From contig CM114274.1 of assembly GCA_050084515.1 (NCBI GenBank), positions 32,922,001 to 32,986,000 of the forward strand: a stretch of DNA of 64,000 bases, written 5' to 3'. The position numbers and the translations under genes are program-made. The notes under the pieces are model-generated. The model was not told where the DNA came from, did no database searches, and worked only from the letters and a program-made list of their open reading frames with translations. Source of the stretch: Blasia pusilla. Taxonomy: Eukaryota > Marchantiophyta > Marchantiopsida > Blasiales. This document shows, in pieces, positions 23,390-33,330 of the stretch. The first letter of the stretch is position 1. Each line of letters starts with the position of its first letter.

Positions 23390-24955
23390 ATATGTACATG
23401 ACAAGATCTCCTATACTATACACATAGAGCACCATTGGTGCCGTCATCATTGCAACACTGCCACACTGCAACAACCCGCCGTGTTGATCCCTGCAAAGAG
23501 ATCTAACACTCTCGTACCGTGCTCCAACATAGACACGTCTCCACGTGCGCCTCACAAGCTCATCTGCACTCCACGCATCTCAACGCACATCCCCAACGAC
23601 AATAAAGCAACTCGGCACCATGGGAAGAGACACCCACCTTGACATGTCTCTTCGTGGGACTATCCGCTACGGGAATATCCTCCGCATGTGTGCTCCTCTC
23701 CCCAAACCCTCATGATTAGCTAACACCACATGTGAATGCTGCCAACATGGTCATCGTATCCCCACGTGGTTGACCATCACTACTCCCTTCAAACTGCACC
23801 GATAGATGGCTCACCCGTCCATCGCCTGATCGCCACCCTGGCCGATAAGAAACTATCTCCTCCCAAAAATCGAGAATGAAACCTGGAGGGTACAACAGTG
23901 TACTCCCTACCAACATATCATACGACTCTACCGGTGTCGTAATCGCCCGAGTGCGCACCATCGCACTATCCAACTCGTGCTCTTGCTGGAGTCTAACTAC
24001 CAACTTCTGTCGAGTCATGAACTGCGTGGGTGATACGCCCCCAATAGAGGTCTGTATCTGAAAGGGAGAACGCTGATGTCGCTTTTCTGTAATCCCAACG
24101 CCAAACATGCCGCCTTCCCTAATATCAAGCGTTGCGCTCCCAAATCAAGTAGGACGCGCTGCGGGTGGTACACCGTACTCGAGGGACTAACCAAGCAAAA
24201 CACTCTTGCTCGGTTATCCAACAACACTACACCTAGTGTGATCATGGCTCACACTACGGCCGGTCGAGCTGGCATGTCTACCAACTTTGCCGCCGCATAC
24301 CATGACTCAGTGGGGAACGTCTTGAGCTCTTGCTTTGAGGGCAAGTCTACCACCTCCTCAACTACCTCTGAACGAGAGGCAGTCACCTCTCCACGCTCAC
24401 ACAACGTGGCAGCCAGCCTGAACACCTCCGCTGGTCAAACTCCCAATGTCACCAACTCCATGGTCGAAAACAACGGAGCATGGCTCATCCTAGTGGCCAC
24501 CTCCAACAACATGGTCGACATTGGCTCCACTCGAGCCGGCATAGGAGTTGTCTCTCCAACTCCTTGTGATGTCGACGCATTTTCCGCACCTCTGGGTACT
24601 ACCGGTTGTCGAGGCATCATGGAAGGTGTATGTAGTGCCTCCGACAATGTGAACGACTAGAAACCCTAGCTTTCCGCCCATCGGTCCCCTCCTGTGGGTC
24701 AATCTCAACCCCACCTCTCGATGGCTTGGTTACTCTCGCAGCATCTCGAGTCACCATCGCAGCAGCCTCAACCAGAGCCGCACTACACATAAATCCCATC
24801 CCTGTAGAATCCTCACCAGCATCGTCGTAAGATGTGGAGGCTGGCGCCACACTAGCTACTCTTACCTCAGCACCTGCCTGCAACTGCATCATCGTCATGG
24901 CAACAATCCTCTGCTCCAACCGATCAATGCGCATAAGGAGCATTGCATCGGGTGC
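23390..24955 (-). pseudogene. Protease and methyltransferase start, element B/D
   Basis: From 24943 leftward on the minus strand the frames give RIDRLEQRIVAMTMMQLQ, DSTGMGFMCSAALVEAAA and PSRGGVEIDPQEGTDGR. These match the linker of element C at 27985-28250. The protease follows as LLDLGAQRLILGKAACLALG (the DSG catalytic triplet has become DLG), then FQIQTSIGGVSPTQFMTRQ. At about 23515-23478 it reads RVLDLFAGINTAG, which is methyltransferase motif I (RVLDLFEGISTG in element C). Sequence then jumps to the 3' tail, so the rest of pol is deleted. The long plus-strand frame at 24076-24660 is a shadow. Confidence 0.8.
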
Positions 24956-24959
24956 ACGT
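24956..24959. other. Target site duplication, left copy (ACGT)
   Basis: ACGT stands directly before the first base of element C and again directly after its last base (31975-31978). One copy plus the flanks restores the gag reading of B/D. Confidence 0.85.
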
Positions 24960-25436
24960 TGTCACATCTGAGTAGTCGATAGGCCGAGATCTATCGTGGA
25001 TAGGGCGTAGGAGCCAGCGGACTATCTTGAGTGTAACTTTGTCCCACAGTGTCGGATGAGGTTGAGGATAGGTCCATTGTGTCGAACGCGTCGTTTCGGC
25101 GACTTTCATGTTGAGGTCTTTTACGGCCGGGTGACTTGTTGACCAGGTCACTGCCCCTGGTAACTGTCTTGCGCGAGTTACCAAGGGAAGGGCTATTTTT
25201 AGGAGAAGAGCCTTTTGGCTCTTCCCAACCTATATAAGAGAGGAAGATGGATTTCCTAAGCCATCTTTCTCATGTTGGGCCATTGGAGCACCTCCCTTGT
25301 ATGTGTGTGAGCTAGGACTAGGGTGCTTGCGTCCGGATTCCTTCATAGCACAGGGTGGAAGAGGCTCGATATGCCGATGTAGATTGAGGAGTGGAGTTTT
25401 AGGCCGGGTGTGCCGTTTTTACTACTCGTTATTTTT
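24960..25436 (+). repeat. 5' terminal block Y1 of element C
   Basis: It starts TGTCACATCTGAG and ends ACTACTCGTTATTTTT at 25436. It is directly followed by the leader (ACATAAGAAAGATGTC), not by block X. Element E at 46.3-46.8 kb has the same Y-leader joint. Confidence 0.9.
25231..25267 (+). promoter_or_regulatory. TATA box and 5' transcript stem of element C
   Basis: TATATAAG (25231-25238) precedes a 10-bp stem (25244-25253 pairing with 25258-25267, one mismatch here, perfect in A and in Y2 of C). Transcription is expected to start in or just after the stem. Confidence 0.65.
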
Positions 25437-26614
25437 ACATAAGAAAGATGTCAGGGGACTGGTGGAAATTCGTTGTTTGCAGATAGGCAAGCGAGTTGCC
25501 TCGGTTGGGGAGCCCCTGGAGACGTGTGTGTGACATTTTTGTGTCATTTTTCTGTTCGGAAGGCTGTGGGCGGAAGCGCTGTCCGTTTTTCTCAGATTTT
25601 GCTGGTGCGGATTGATGGGGGACAGTAGCCAAGTGAAGCGTGTGGTGGGGCGTCGGGTGTACGCAAGTGAGGGTGTCGAGAGAGAAGGAAAGGGCAGGTT
25701 TGGGTCTTGCAGCCGCCGGGGGGCTGTCAAGTAAAGGCGGCTAGGTTAGGTCACGAAAGCTAGAGTTAGGTCACGGACGGGCTGGGCGCGGATGGCAGGG
25801 CGCGGACGCCGCCTCCCCCCTCTCTCTTCCCCGAGGTGGGAGGCGTGCATAGGTGTGCGTGCCCCCCCCCCCTCCAACGTGGTAGGAGTGGATGCAGTTG
25901 TAGCGAACGTGCTAGGACGGACGAGGTCGGTCCGGCAAACGCGGTGCGCATGGGCAACGTGCGGGGAGGGAGGATGTCGACGTGGTGGGTGACCGGCAAG
26001 TTGGACAGCAGGCGTGACATGATCTTTTTGGGGCGCGACAGGGCATTGCGAGAGTTTACGATGGATGGGCAGTGTGCATGATGCCGACGGGTTGTTCGCA
26101 TCTGTTGACGGAAGGATCGACGTATTGGTCGAGGGGAGTGTTATGTGGCGGAGATTGTCATATCATGTGAAGGAGTACATGTTGATGGTGCAGCAGGTTG
26201 GAGGGCGTGATCAGGTTACCCATTCGAGTCCCTTTTCCCGCACTTGTCGTGTGTGATTGAGAGTGTTGGGTATCACGTAGTAGCTGGTGCTAGATGGGTG
26301 CAGTGATGGTGACGAGTGTAGATTCTTTTCATGTGTAGCATGTTGGTGGATATACGGCGGTTTCCGAGTAGGGGTCGCGTGTATGACCCGAGAGAGTGTC
26401 GCTAGGTTAGGTGAGTCAGTTGGGAGGCTCATGGTGAGCCCGAGTGTTGAGCGTCCGTGAGGCCGGGTATGTCATCACGGGATTGACGTTAGCATAGGTG
26501 AGCTAGTGAGGCGTGTGGGAGACTCTCGGTGAGTCTGAGTGCTTGAGCGGGTGAGACAGGGTTTGTCATCACGGCGTTCTTCCAGGGTTTGGAAGAACGG
26601 GGTAGTGCGAGCAG
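25437..26614 (+). other. Leader of element C
   Basis: Non-coding leader between Y1 and gag. Its first 180 bases match the minus strand of 46133-46320 (element E), including the phrase AATTCGTTGTTTGCAG. Its right part matches D (33460-33900, minus). A primer binding site could not be identified with confidence. Short frames here are not genes. Confidence 0.7.
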
Positions 26615-27755
26615 TGGTAGTGGTGTGACACGGAGTGGAGTGAGATATTGAGGGGTTACCAGTGAGGAGCTACCTCGACATCCATGCGTGACTGGATCTT
26701 CATCACTAGACACTGGGTCTGGTGATGAGATCGCAAACAGAGACAGTAGTACTTGGTAGGTGATGGACGACATGGGCCATCGGGGCATGCGTCGTTTCTC
26801 GGGTGCAGTGGGCACCATCGACTTAGATGATTTCATCCAGGAGTTCGACACATGGTGCGACTTCCAGGAGATACGGACCACGACACGGTTCAACCCTTTC
26901 ATGGCATGGAAGGGGTTGTTTTAGCACTTGGAGGGTCCTCCGATGGATGACTACATGGAGTTTTGATCACTATATTCAGTAGAGATCGATGCCTGGAGGA
27001 TGTATTGGGCTCCAGGGTATATGTCCACTAATGGTCGCGAGGCATATGATGGGATTGTGAGAGGAGAGAGACCCACACCATCAGCCCGGAGACTAGATGG
27101 AGAGGAGGGCAGTGAGACAGGCGATGTGGCAGAGACCTCTGGTGGTAGAGGGCCATCCAGCTTCAGCCCCACAGTGGAGTTCTTCCGACAGTTGGGGAAG
27201 AGCTACCAGGGTGTACGCACCGACAAGCTGAAGAGTCTACATGATTTTCAGCGACGATCGGGTGAGAGTCTGAGAGAGGCCTTCACACGCATGAGGAGGC
27301 TAATCATTGCTACGTTTGGAGTGACTGAGGTGCAGTCAGTCCAATATTGGTACGGGGTTCTGGACCGAGAACTACGGAGGAGAGTCCGAGATGCGGTGCT
27401 GATTCACACAGCGAAGCCCACATTGAAGGTGGTCTTTGAGTTGTCTGAGGGTATTGAGCTCAACATGAGTGAGGAGCAGGTAGTGACCGCTGGATTTTCT
27501 CGAGAGTCGACGGGTCCACGAGCGGCGGTGACCCCACAGGTGCCACAGCGAGCATTAGTACCACGGGAGCGGGCCAGTGTGCCTAGAGAGCAGGGCGGGT
27601 ATCGTGAGCCTCTGAGGCAACGACCCGCACCTACATATGTTTCCCAACAGGGACCGATGTGGTCTTGTTGGACGTGTGGAGGGGCCCATAGGTAGAGAGA
27701 CTGCCCACAGCAGGGGAGAGGACCACCAGCGCCTCCGATTGCGCAGGAGCCATAG
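26615..27755 (+). pseudogene. gag of element C
   Basis: The frame holds the retrotransposon gag core: DDFIQEFDTWCDFQEI, RFNPFMAWKGLF, HLEGPPMDDYMEF, then FFRQLGKSYQGVRTDKL, DFQRRSGESLREAFTRMR and VVFELSEGIELNMSEEQVV. The first zinc knuckle is CWTCGGAHR.RDC. Stops lie at 26922-26924, 26964-26966, 27693-27695 and 27753-27755. The TGA at 26964 and the TAG at 27753 are also present in copy D. The other two are private to C, and D has CAA in place of the 27693 TAG. Gag would form the particle. The N-terminal limit is inferred from copy D (33293 leftward). Confidence 0.85.
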
Positions 27756-27758
27756 AGG

Positions 27759-29260
27759 ATGGCCCCACCACACCACCAGTGTGACCATTGCCACAGATAT
27801 GGTCACACTAGGGATAGATGTTTTGACCTTCGCCGAGGGGCATGTCCAGAGGTAGGCCGAGGGCTTGGGGGCGGTCGTCCTGGAGGAGGTCGGGGAGTTC
27901 TTCTTGGACGTGGTGGTAGAGGACCACCACCAGCCAGAGGAGATGGAGCAGGAGCACCAGAGCCGACGCTTCTCTCACGCATCGATCAGTTGGAGCCGAG
28001 GATTGCTGCCATGACGATGATGCAGCTTAGGGAAGGCACGGAGCTGCGAGCAGCTAGTGTGACTCCAGTCTCTACCTCTTACCCTGACCCGGGTGAGGAT
28101 CTCTCCAATATGGGATTCATGTGTAGTGCAGCCCAGGTTGAGGCAGCTGCAGTGGTGACTCGGGGTGTTGTGAGAGGCACCGAGCCATCGAGAGGTGGAG
28201 TTGAGATTGACCCACCAGAGGGGACCGATGGGCGGCAGGCCAGGGTTCCCGATCGTTCACATTGTGTCGGAGGCACTACACACACCATCGATGGTGCCTT
28301 GACGACCAGCGGTCCCTACAGTTCAGGCACCTACATCGACGTCACGAGGAGTTGGAGTGACAACTCCTATGCCGGCTCGAGTGTCGACTATAGTGTTGGA
28401 GGTGGCCACTAGAGTGAGTCAGACTCCGCTATTTTCCGCCTTAGAGTTGGCGACGTTGGGAGTTGGACTAGCTGAGGTGTTCCGGTGGGCCGCCACGTTG
28501 TGTGAGCGTGGAGAGATGACTGCTTCTTGTTCAGAGGTAGTTGAGGAGGTGGTGGACTTGCCCTCAGAGCCGGTGCTTGGGACGTTCCCCACATAGTCAT
28601 GGCATGTGGCGGCGGCGAAGTTGGTAGATATGCCAGCTTGACCGGCCATAGAGCGGCAAAGTGGTGACACTGGAGTAGTGTTCTTTGGATAACCGAAAGT
28701 GGAGTATTTCACTTGGTTAGTCCGCGGGGACGAGAGACCACCCAGCCAGCCCTACTTGATTCGGGGGCGCAACCCTTGATGTTAGGGAAGGCGGCATGTT
28801 TAGCGTTGGGGTTACGGAAGGCCGACATTGAGCCTTGTCCCTTCCAGATACAGACCTCGATTGGGGGCGTATCACCCACTCAGTATATGACTCGACAGGA
28901 GATTGTTGTGAGAGTCCAGCAAGAGCATGCGACGGATAGTGCTATGGTGCGCACACATGCGATTACGACACCAGCTGAGTCATACGATGTGTTGGTGGGG
29001 AGTACAGTGTTATATCCCCTAGGATTCATCCTTGACTTGTGGGAGGAGACCGTTGCTTATCGGACAGGATGGCAGTCAGTTGACGGTCGGATGAGTCAAT
29101 TACCCGTGCAGTTTGCGGGACGAGGTGGTCGATCACGAGGCGAGTCTGTGACCACGTTGGCGGCTTTCACAGGTAGTGTTAGCTGGCCAAGCGAGTTGTT
29201 GGAGGGGAACGCACATGCGGAGGATGTCCCAGTAGCGGATAGTCCCACGGAGAGACAGGC
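27759..29260 (+). pseudogene. Second frame of element C: zinc knuckle, linker and aspartic protease
   Basis: An ATG lies 3 bases after the gag TAG (TAGAGGATG; TAGAGAATG in copy D). The frame starts with a canonical CX2CX4HX4C zinc knuckle, CDHCHRYGHTRDRC (27780-27821). A Gly/Arg-rich hinge and the linker RIDQLEPRIAAMTMMQ ... PSRGGVEIDPPEG follow. The frame shifts near 28300-28360 and returns by 28713. The protease has LLDSGAQPLMLG (catalytic DSG at 28758-28766), then IQTSIGGVSPTQYMTRQ and SYDVLVGSTVLYPLGF, typical of the retropepsin-like fold. It would cleave the polyprotein. The match to copy B supports these frames. Confidence 0.82.
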
Positions 29261-29268
29261 CATGGCGG

Positions 29269-30420
29269 GTGTCTCTTCCCATGTTAGCGATGCCTCTTCA
29301 CCATTATGGGGTACGACTCGAGAGCTTCAGAGGAGTGCCGAGCGACCTCGTGAGGCAGGCGTGGAGTCATGTTTTTATCCCAGAGCAGCGAGAGTCACGT
29401 GCCAATCGAGCTCTTGGAGTGGAGACGATGACCCCACTAGATACCACACATGTTGTGTGGCAGTGCCCAGGGGAGGGTGTTAGGGTGTTAGATCTCTTCG
29501 AAGGGATTAGCACCGGATTGGCGGCCATATTGCAGGCAGGCATACGGGTGCATCAGTACCTTTATGTGGAGAGAGATGAGACCGCGCGGCGAGTATCATT
29601 ACGTCATGTGGCGAGATTGGTCCAGACGTATCCTGAGTTGTTTTCAGTATCTGCAGTACGGAGATACCAGCATACACTACCCGCCGACATATCTTTGGTG
29701 GGGGCGCAGGATCTGGATAGAGTTGGCACCATTCATTTGGTGATTGCTGGATGGCCATGTCAGGGTCATTCATCAGCTGGCCGAGGATTTGGATTGCCGG
29801 ATCCGAGGTCAGGGATGTTTTGGGAGATGCTGCAAGTAGTACGACACTTGCAGGAGAGTCAGATATGTTCTCCAGCGTACATTTTGGAGAACGTGCCATT
29901 GTTGGGAGACACTCGTGCACGTGTGATGACGAGTGTACATCAGGTGAGGTCGTGGTTGGGACCTGCTGTGTTGTTAGATGCACCGATAGTTGCGTCACGT
30001 GCCCATCGTCCACGACTGTGGTGGACGAACCTGATACCATCAGAGGTACTGAGTCGAGCCTACAGTGGAGTCCAGAGAGCACCACATCTCATAGTGGATG
30101 CTATTTTGGACTCAGGGCGTCGATCTCAGGTGGTGACACGCAATGATAGACCACCGTTGGCCACGGCCAATAGGGTGGGGGAGTTGAGGGCAGCCTTACC
30201 TCGTTGGTGAGCTTCCCAAACATCCCATGCCTTTCGTCGAGGAGGGCAGGCATGATTTGGGATGAGGTGACCGGAGTATTGGAGCCTACAGCAGATGAGC
30301 AGCAGAGCGCCATGGGGTTCACTACGGTACTACGGGCGGTGCAAGGATGAGTGAGGCATCACGGAGACAGGTGTTGGGGCAGGCGATGGACCTCAACTGT
30401 CTCATATGGATAGTCAGCCT
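29269..30420 (+). CDS. C5-cytosine DNA methyltransferase inside a Ty3 polyprotein
   Basis: The open frame 29269-30210 has the catalytic motifs of C5-cytosine methyltransferases in canonical order. Motif I is VLDLFEGISTG (residues 73-83, AdoMet binding). Motif IV is AGWPCQGHSSAGRGFG (160-175, catalytic Cys164, codon 29758-29760). Motif VI is YILENVP (204-210). Motif VIII is SRAHRPRLWWTN (243-254). After a TGA at 30208 the same frame gives a motif IX-like block (EQQSAMGFTT, to 30349), and a shifted frame from 30347 gives motif X (RRQVLGQAMDLNCL). So the catalytic core is open, but the tail carries one stop and one frameshift. The domain lies after protease and before RT and overlaps the protease frame at 29269-29483. 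It should methylate DNA at C5; target sequence unknown. Element A keeps motifs IX-X, and element B keeps motif I. The order I-IV-VI-VIII is not the rearranged order of plant DRM enzymes. Confidence 0.9.
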
Positions 30421-30727
30421 AGGTATGGCTGAGCAGAGATGGATGCGAGTGTCATCCATGTTGTCACATCCACGAGTTGGACCCACGCCTATAAGTGCAA
30501 TGAGGCATTGGTGCATTGGCGAGTAGACGAGGAGAGATAGGCACCCATGGACTTCCTGGGACGTCGTTCGAGCATAGAGTGCAAAGGCGGCTAGAGTAGC
30601 ACATGTTCATTTTTCGGATGTGGAGCATGGTGTAGGAGGTCAGAGTGGAGTGGCTGTGGCGGAAGTGGCTAGGGTTGCTACATAGCAACCAAAGCCGGAG
30701 GTTGCGTCCTCTCCGAGTGAGGTCACG

Positions 30728-31052
30728 ATGGAGACTTGGGAGCCTGTGATAGGTCTCAAGTTTATAGGAGGAGAGCGACGGCCAGTTCATAGGTTTCTGA
30801 GAGGGCATGTTAGTTGTTTTGCCTTCAGTATGAGAGACTTGGGTACGCTGAAGGGTCCCGGGATACGGATTGAGTTGGCTAGTGATACGCCGATCTTTCG
30901 TCGACCCTACAAGTTTTCTGATATGGAGCGAGCCTTGATTCAGAGCAGGAGTCAGGACTTTTTGGAGGCAGGACTTGTGGAGTTATCACATGGGGAGTAT
31001 GCATCCGCCACAGTCATGCCGGCGAAGAAGGATATGTATGGCAATTGGATGG
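30728..31052 (+). pseudogene. Reverse transcriptase N-terminal part, element C
   Basis: The reading [59 protein letters not shown] and AKKDMYGNW is the fingers region of Ty3 RT. It ends abruptly at about 31044-31052, where sequence jumps into the PHD finger. The palm, thumb, RNase H and integrase are lost. The interval 30420-30727 links methyltransferase and RT and is conserved with element A (150-440). Confidence 0.88.
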
Positions 31053-31148
31053 ATGTGATGGTTGTTCTCGAGGGTGGCATATGTCATGTCTGAGCCCCCC
31101 TCTTGATGTGGTTCCCACGGGACGATGGATGTGTCCGAGATGTGTATA
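31053..31148 (+). pseudogene. PHD finger, second half, element C
   Basis: Right after the deletion joint the sequence encodes [19 protein letters not shown], then GRWMCPRCV and a TAG stop at 31146-31148. These are the last six zinc ligands of the PHD finger seen whole in element A. Its frame is intact. Confidence 0.85.
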
Positions 31149-31221
31149 GGGTAGTAGGTCATGTCAGAGAGATGTGATATTTTCTATCTGGAGTTGGGGG
31201 ATCAACGCCGACTAGGGGCGG

Positions 31222-31358
31222 TTGTGTGATCTCCATGTATATGTATGAGTTGATTTTTGTACATGTGTGGATCGACCCGTGTGTGGGGAAGATCGGTGTT
31301 GTGTGGTGTAGATGTGACGAGCGATGTATGTTGTGTAGCGATATGTATGCGCACGACA
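31222..31358 (+). repeat. Terminal block X1 of element C
   Basis: It follows the polypurine run ACTAGGGGCGG. It is almost identical to X2 at 31837-31974. It ends GCACGACA and is joined by GC to Y2 (palindrome GACAGCTGTC at 31355-31364). Confidence 0.9.
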
Positions 31359-31360
31359 GC

Positions 31361-31836
31361 TGTCACATCTGAGTAGCCGATAGGCCGAGATCTATCGTGG
31401 ATAGGGCGTAGGAGCCAGCGGACTATCTTGAGTGTAACTTTGTCCCACAATGTCGGATGAGGTTGAGGATAGATCCATTGTGTCGTGAACGCGTCGTTTC
31501 GGCGACTTTCATGTTGAGGTCTTTTTACCCGGGTGACTTGTTGACAGGTCACCGCCCCTGGTAACCTGTCTTGTGAGTTACCAAGGGAAGGGCTATTTTT
31601 AGGAGAAGAGCCTTTTGGCTCTTCCCAACCTATATAAGAGAGGAAGATGGCTTTCCTAAGCCATCTTTCTCATGTTGGGCCGTTGGAGCACCTCCCTTGT
31701 ATGTGTGTGAGCTAGGACTAGGGTGCTAGCGTCCGGATTCCTTGATAGCACAGGATGGACGAGGCTCGATATGCCGATGTAGATTGAGGAGTTCAGTTTT
31801 AGGCCGGGTGTGCCGTTTTTACTACTCGTTATTTTT
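31361..31836 (+). repeat. Terminal block Y2 of element C
   Basis: It matches Y1 (24960-25436) with few differences. It has TATATAAG at 31631-31638 and the perfect stem AAGATGGCTT/AAGCCATCTT at 31644-31667. Confidence 0.92.
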
Positions 31837-31974
31837 GTTGTGTGATCTCCATGTATATGTATGAGTTGATTTTTGTACATGTGTGGATCGACCTGTATGT
31901 GGGGAAGATCGGTGTTGTGTGGTGTAGATGTGACGAGCGATGTATGTTGTGTAGCGATATGTATGCGCACGACA
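31837..31974 (+). repeat. Terminal block X2 of element C
   Basis: Right end of the element, closing GCACGACA, followed by the ACGT target duplication (31975-31978). Confidence 0.92.
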
Positions 31975-31978
31975 ACGT

Positions 31979-33330
31979 CCTCCATCTCTTGTGACTGGTG
32001 ATGGCACTCTACCACCACAATCACCCACTACTTGATCTCCACCAACTCTCTCACCCCCAAGTCCTCTGCCTACCTCTGGGAGTATCTCTCGGCAAAGATC
32101 GTAACACCTATCCCTAGTGTGATCATATCGGTCACAATGATCATACTACAACTGTGGTGGGGCCATTCTCTATGGCTCTTGAGCAATCAGAGGTGCCAGT
32201 GGCCCTCTCCCATACTGTGGCCAGTCCCTTTGCCTATGTGATCCACCACACGTCCAACAAGCCATTCTTGGTCCCTGCTGGGAAACATATGTCGGTACGG
32301 GTTGTTGCCTCGTCAGCTCACAATTCTAGCCCTGCTCTTTGGGCCCACCAGCTCGCTTCCATGGTACTGGTGCATGTTGGGGAACCTATGGGTCTACTCC
32401 TACTGTTCGACGCGTCGTATCCCACAAAAACCCCATGATCACCACCTGCTCCTCACTCATGTTGAGCTCTACCCGCTCAGACAACTCAAAGACCACCTTC
32501 AATGTGGGCTTCGCCGTGTGAAGCAACATCACATCCTGAACTCTCCTTCGTAGCTCCTCATCTAGCACCCCTTACCAATACTGGACTGACTGGGCCTCAG
32601 TCATCCCATATGTGGCAACCGTTGCATGCACGTGAACGCCTCTCTCATAGTCTCACCCGATCTCCGCTGAAAATCCTATAGACTCTTAAGCTTGTTGGTC
32701 CACACACCCTGGTAGCTCCTCACCAACTATCGGAAGAACTCCACTATAGGATTGAAACTCGATGTGTCCTCTACCACGAGAGGTCTTTGCCACCTCACCA
32801 CTCTCACTGCCATCCTCTCCATCTAGTCCTCGGACTCATGGTGAAGGTCTCTCCGCTCTCACTATCCCATCATACGCCTCGCGACCACTAGTGGACATAT
32901 ACCCTGGAGCCCAATACACTCTTCAGGCATCAATCTCTATAGAATATAGAGATCAGAACTCCATGTAATCATTCATAGGCGGACCCTCCAAGTGCAGGAA
33001 CAACCCCTTCCATGTCATAAAAGGGTTGAACCGCGTAGGGGTCCGTATCTCCGGAAGTCGCACCACGTGTCGAACTCGAGGATGAAGTCATCTAAATCTA
33101 TGGTGCCTACTGCACCAGAGAAACGATGCATGCCCCGATGGCCCATGTCGTCCATCTCTCTCCACGTATCACCGTCCCCGTTCGAGATCTTGTCACCAAA
33201 CCCGATGTCCAGTGATGACGATCCAGCCACGAATGGAAGTCGAGGTATCTCCTCACTCATAACCCCTCGGTATCTCACTCCACTCTGTGTCAAACCACTA
33301 TTATTACTCGCACTATCCCCTTCTTCCGAA
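31979..33330 (-). pseudogene. gag of element B/D (copy D)
   Basis: On the minus strand from about 33293: GSSSLDIGFGDKISNGDGD, MDDMGHRGMHRFSGAVGTID and DDFILEFDTWCDF align with gag of element C. ELRRRVQDVMLLHTAKPTL and VVFELSERVELNMSEEQVV follow near 32560-32430. The zinc knuckle region and the TAGAGAATG stop-start lie near 32162-32180. The copy is more decayed than C and has additional stops. It continues as B on the other side of element C. Confidence 0.85.

Larger units (their letters stand above)
24960..31974 (+). mobile_element. Complete Ty3 element C carrying a DNA methyltransferase (7,015 bp)
   Basis: Both ends are fixed by the ACGT target duplication and by the continuity of the interrupted element. 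Order: Y1, leader, gag, second frame with zinc knuckle, linker and protease, C5-cytosine methyltransferase, N-terminal RT, PHD finger tail, polypurine tract, X1, Y2, X2. The RT palm, RNase H, integrase and the first half of the PHD finger are deleted at about 31044-31052, so this copy needs help to move. Y1 and Y2 are close to identical, so insertion is fairly recent. The 5' end lacks the X block that follows Y at the 3' end. Confidence 0.93.

Noticed and set aside
24076-24660. 194-codon plus-strand frame
   Set aside because: It is antisense to the protease and linker of element B, which align with element C on the minus strand.
26489-26902. 137-codon minus-strand frame
   Set aside because: Antisense of the leader and gag start of element C, with the real coding on the plus strand.
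26615-27755. All gag stops of element C as C-to-T deamination of methylated sites
   Set aside because: Only the TAG at 27693 has a clear CAR ancestor in copy D (CAA). The TGA at 26964 and TAG at 27753 are shared with D, and D has CTG at the 26922 site.
29507-30085. 192-codon minus-strand frame
   Set aside because: Shadow of the methyltransferase frame. No domain of its own.
29269-30420. Plant DRM-type methyltransferase captured from the host
   Set aside because: DRM enzymes have rearranged motif order. Here motif I comes before IV, VI and VIII.
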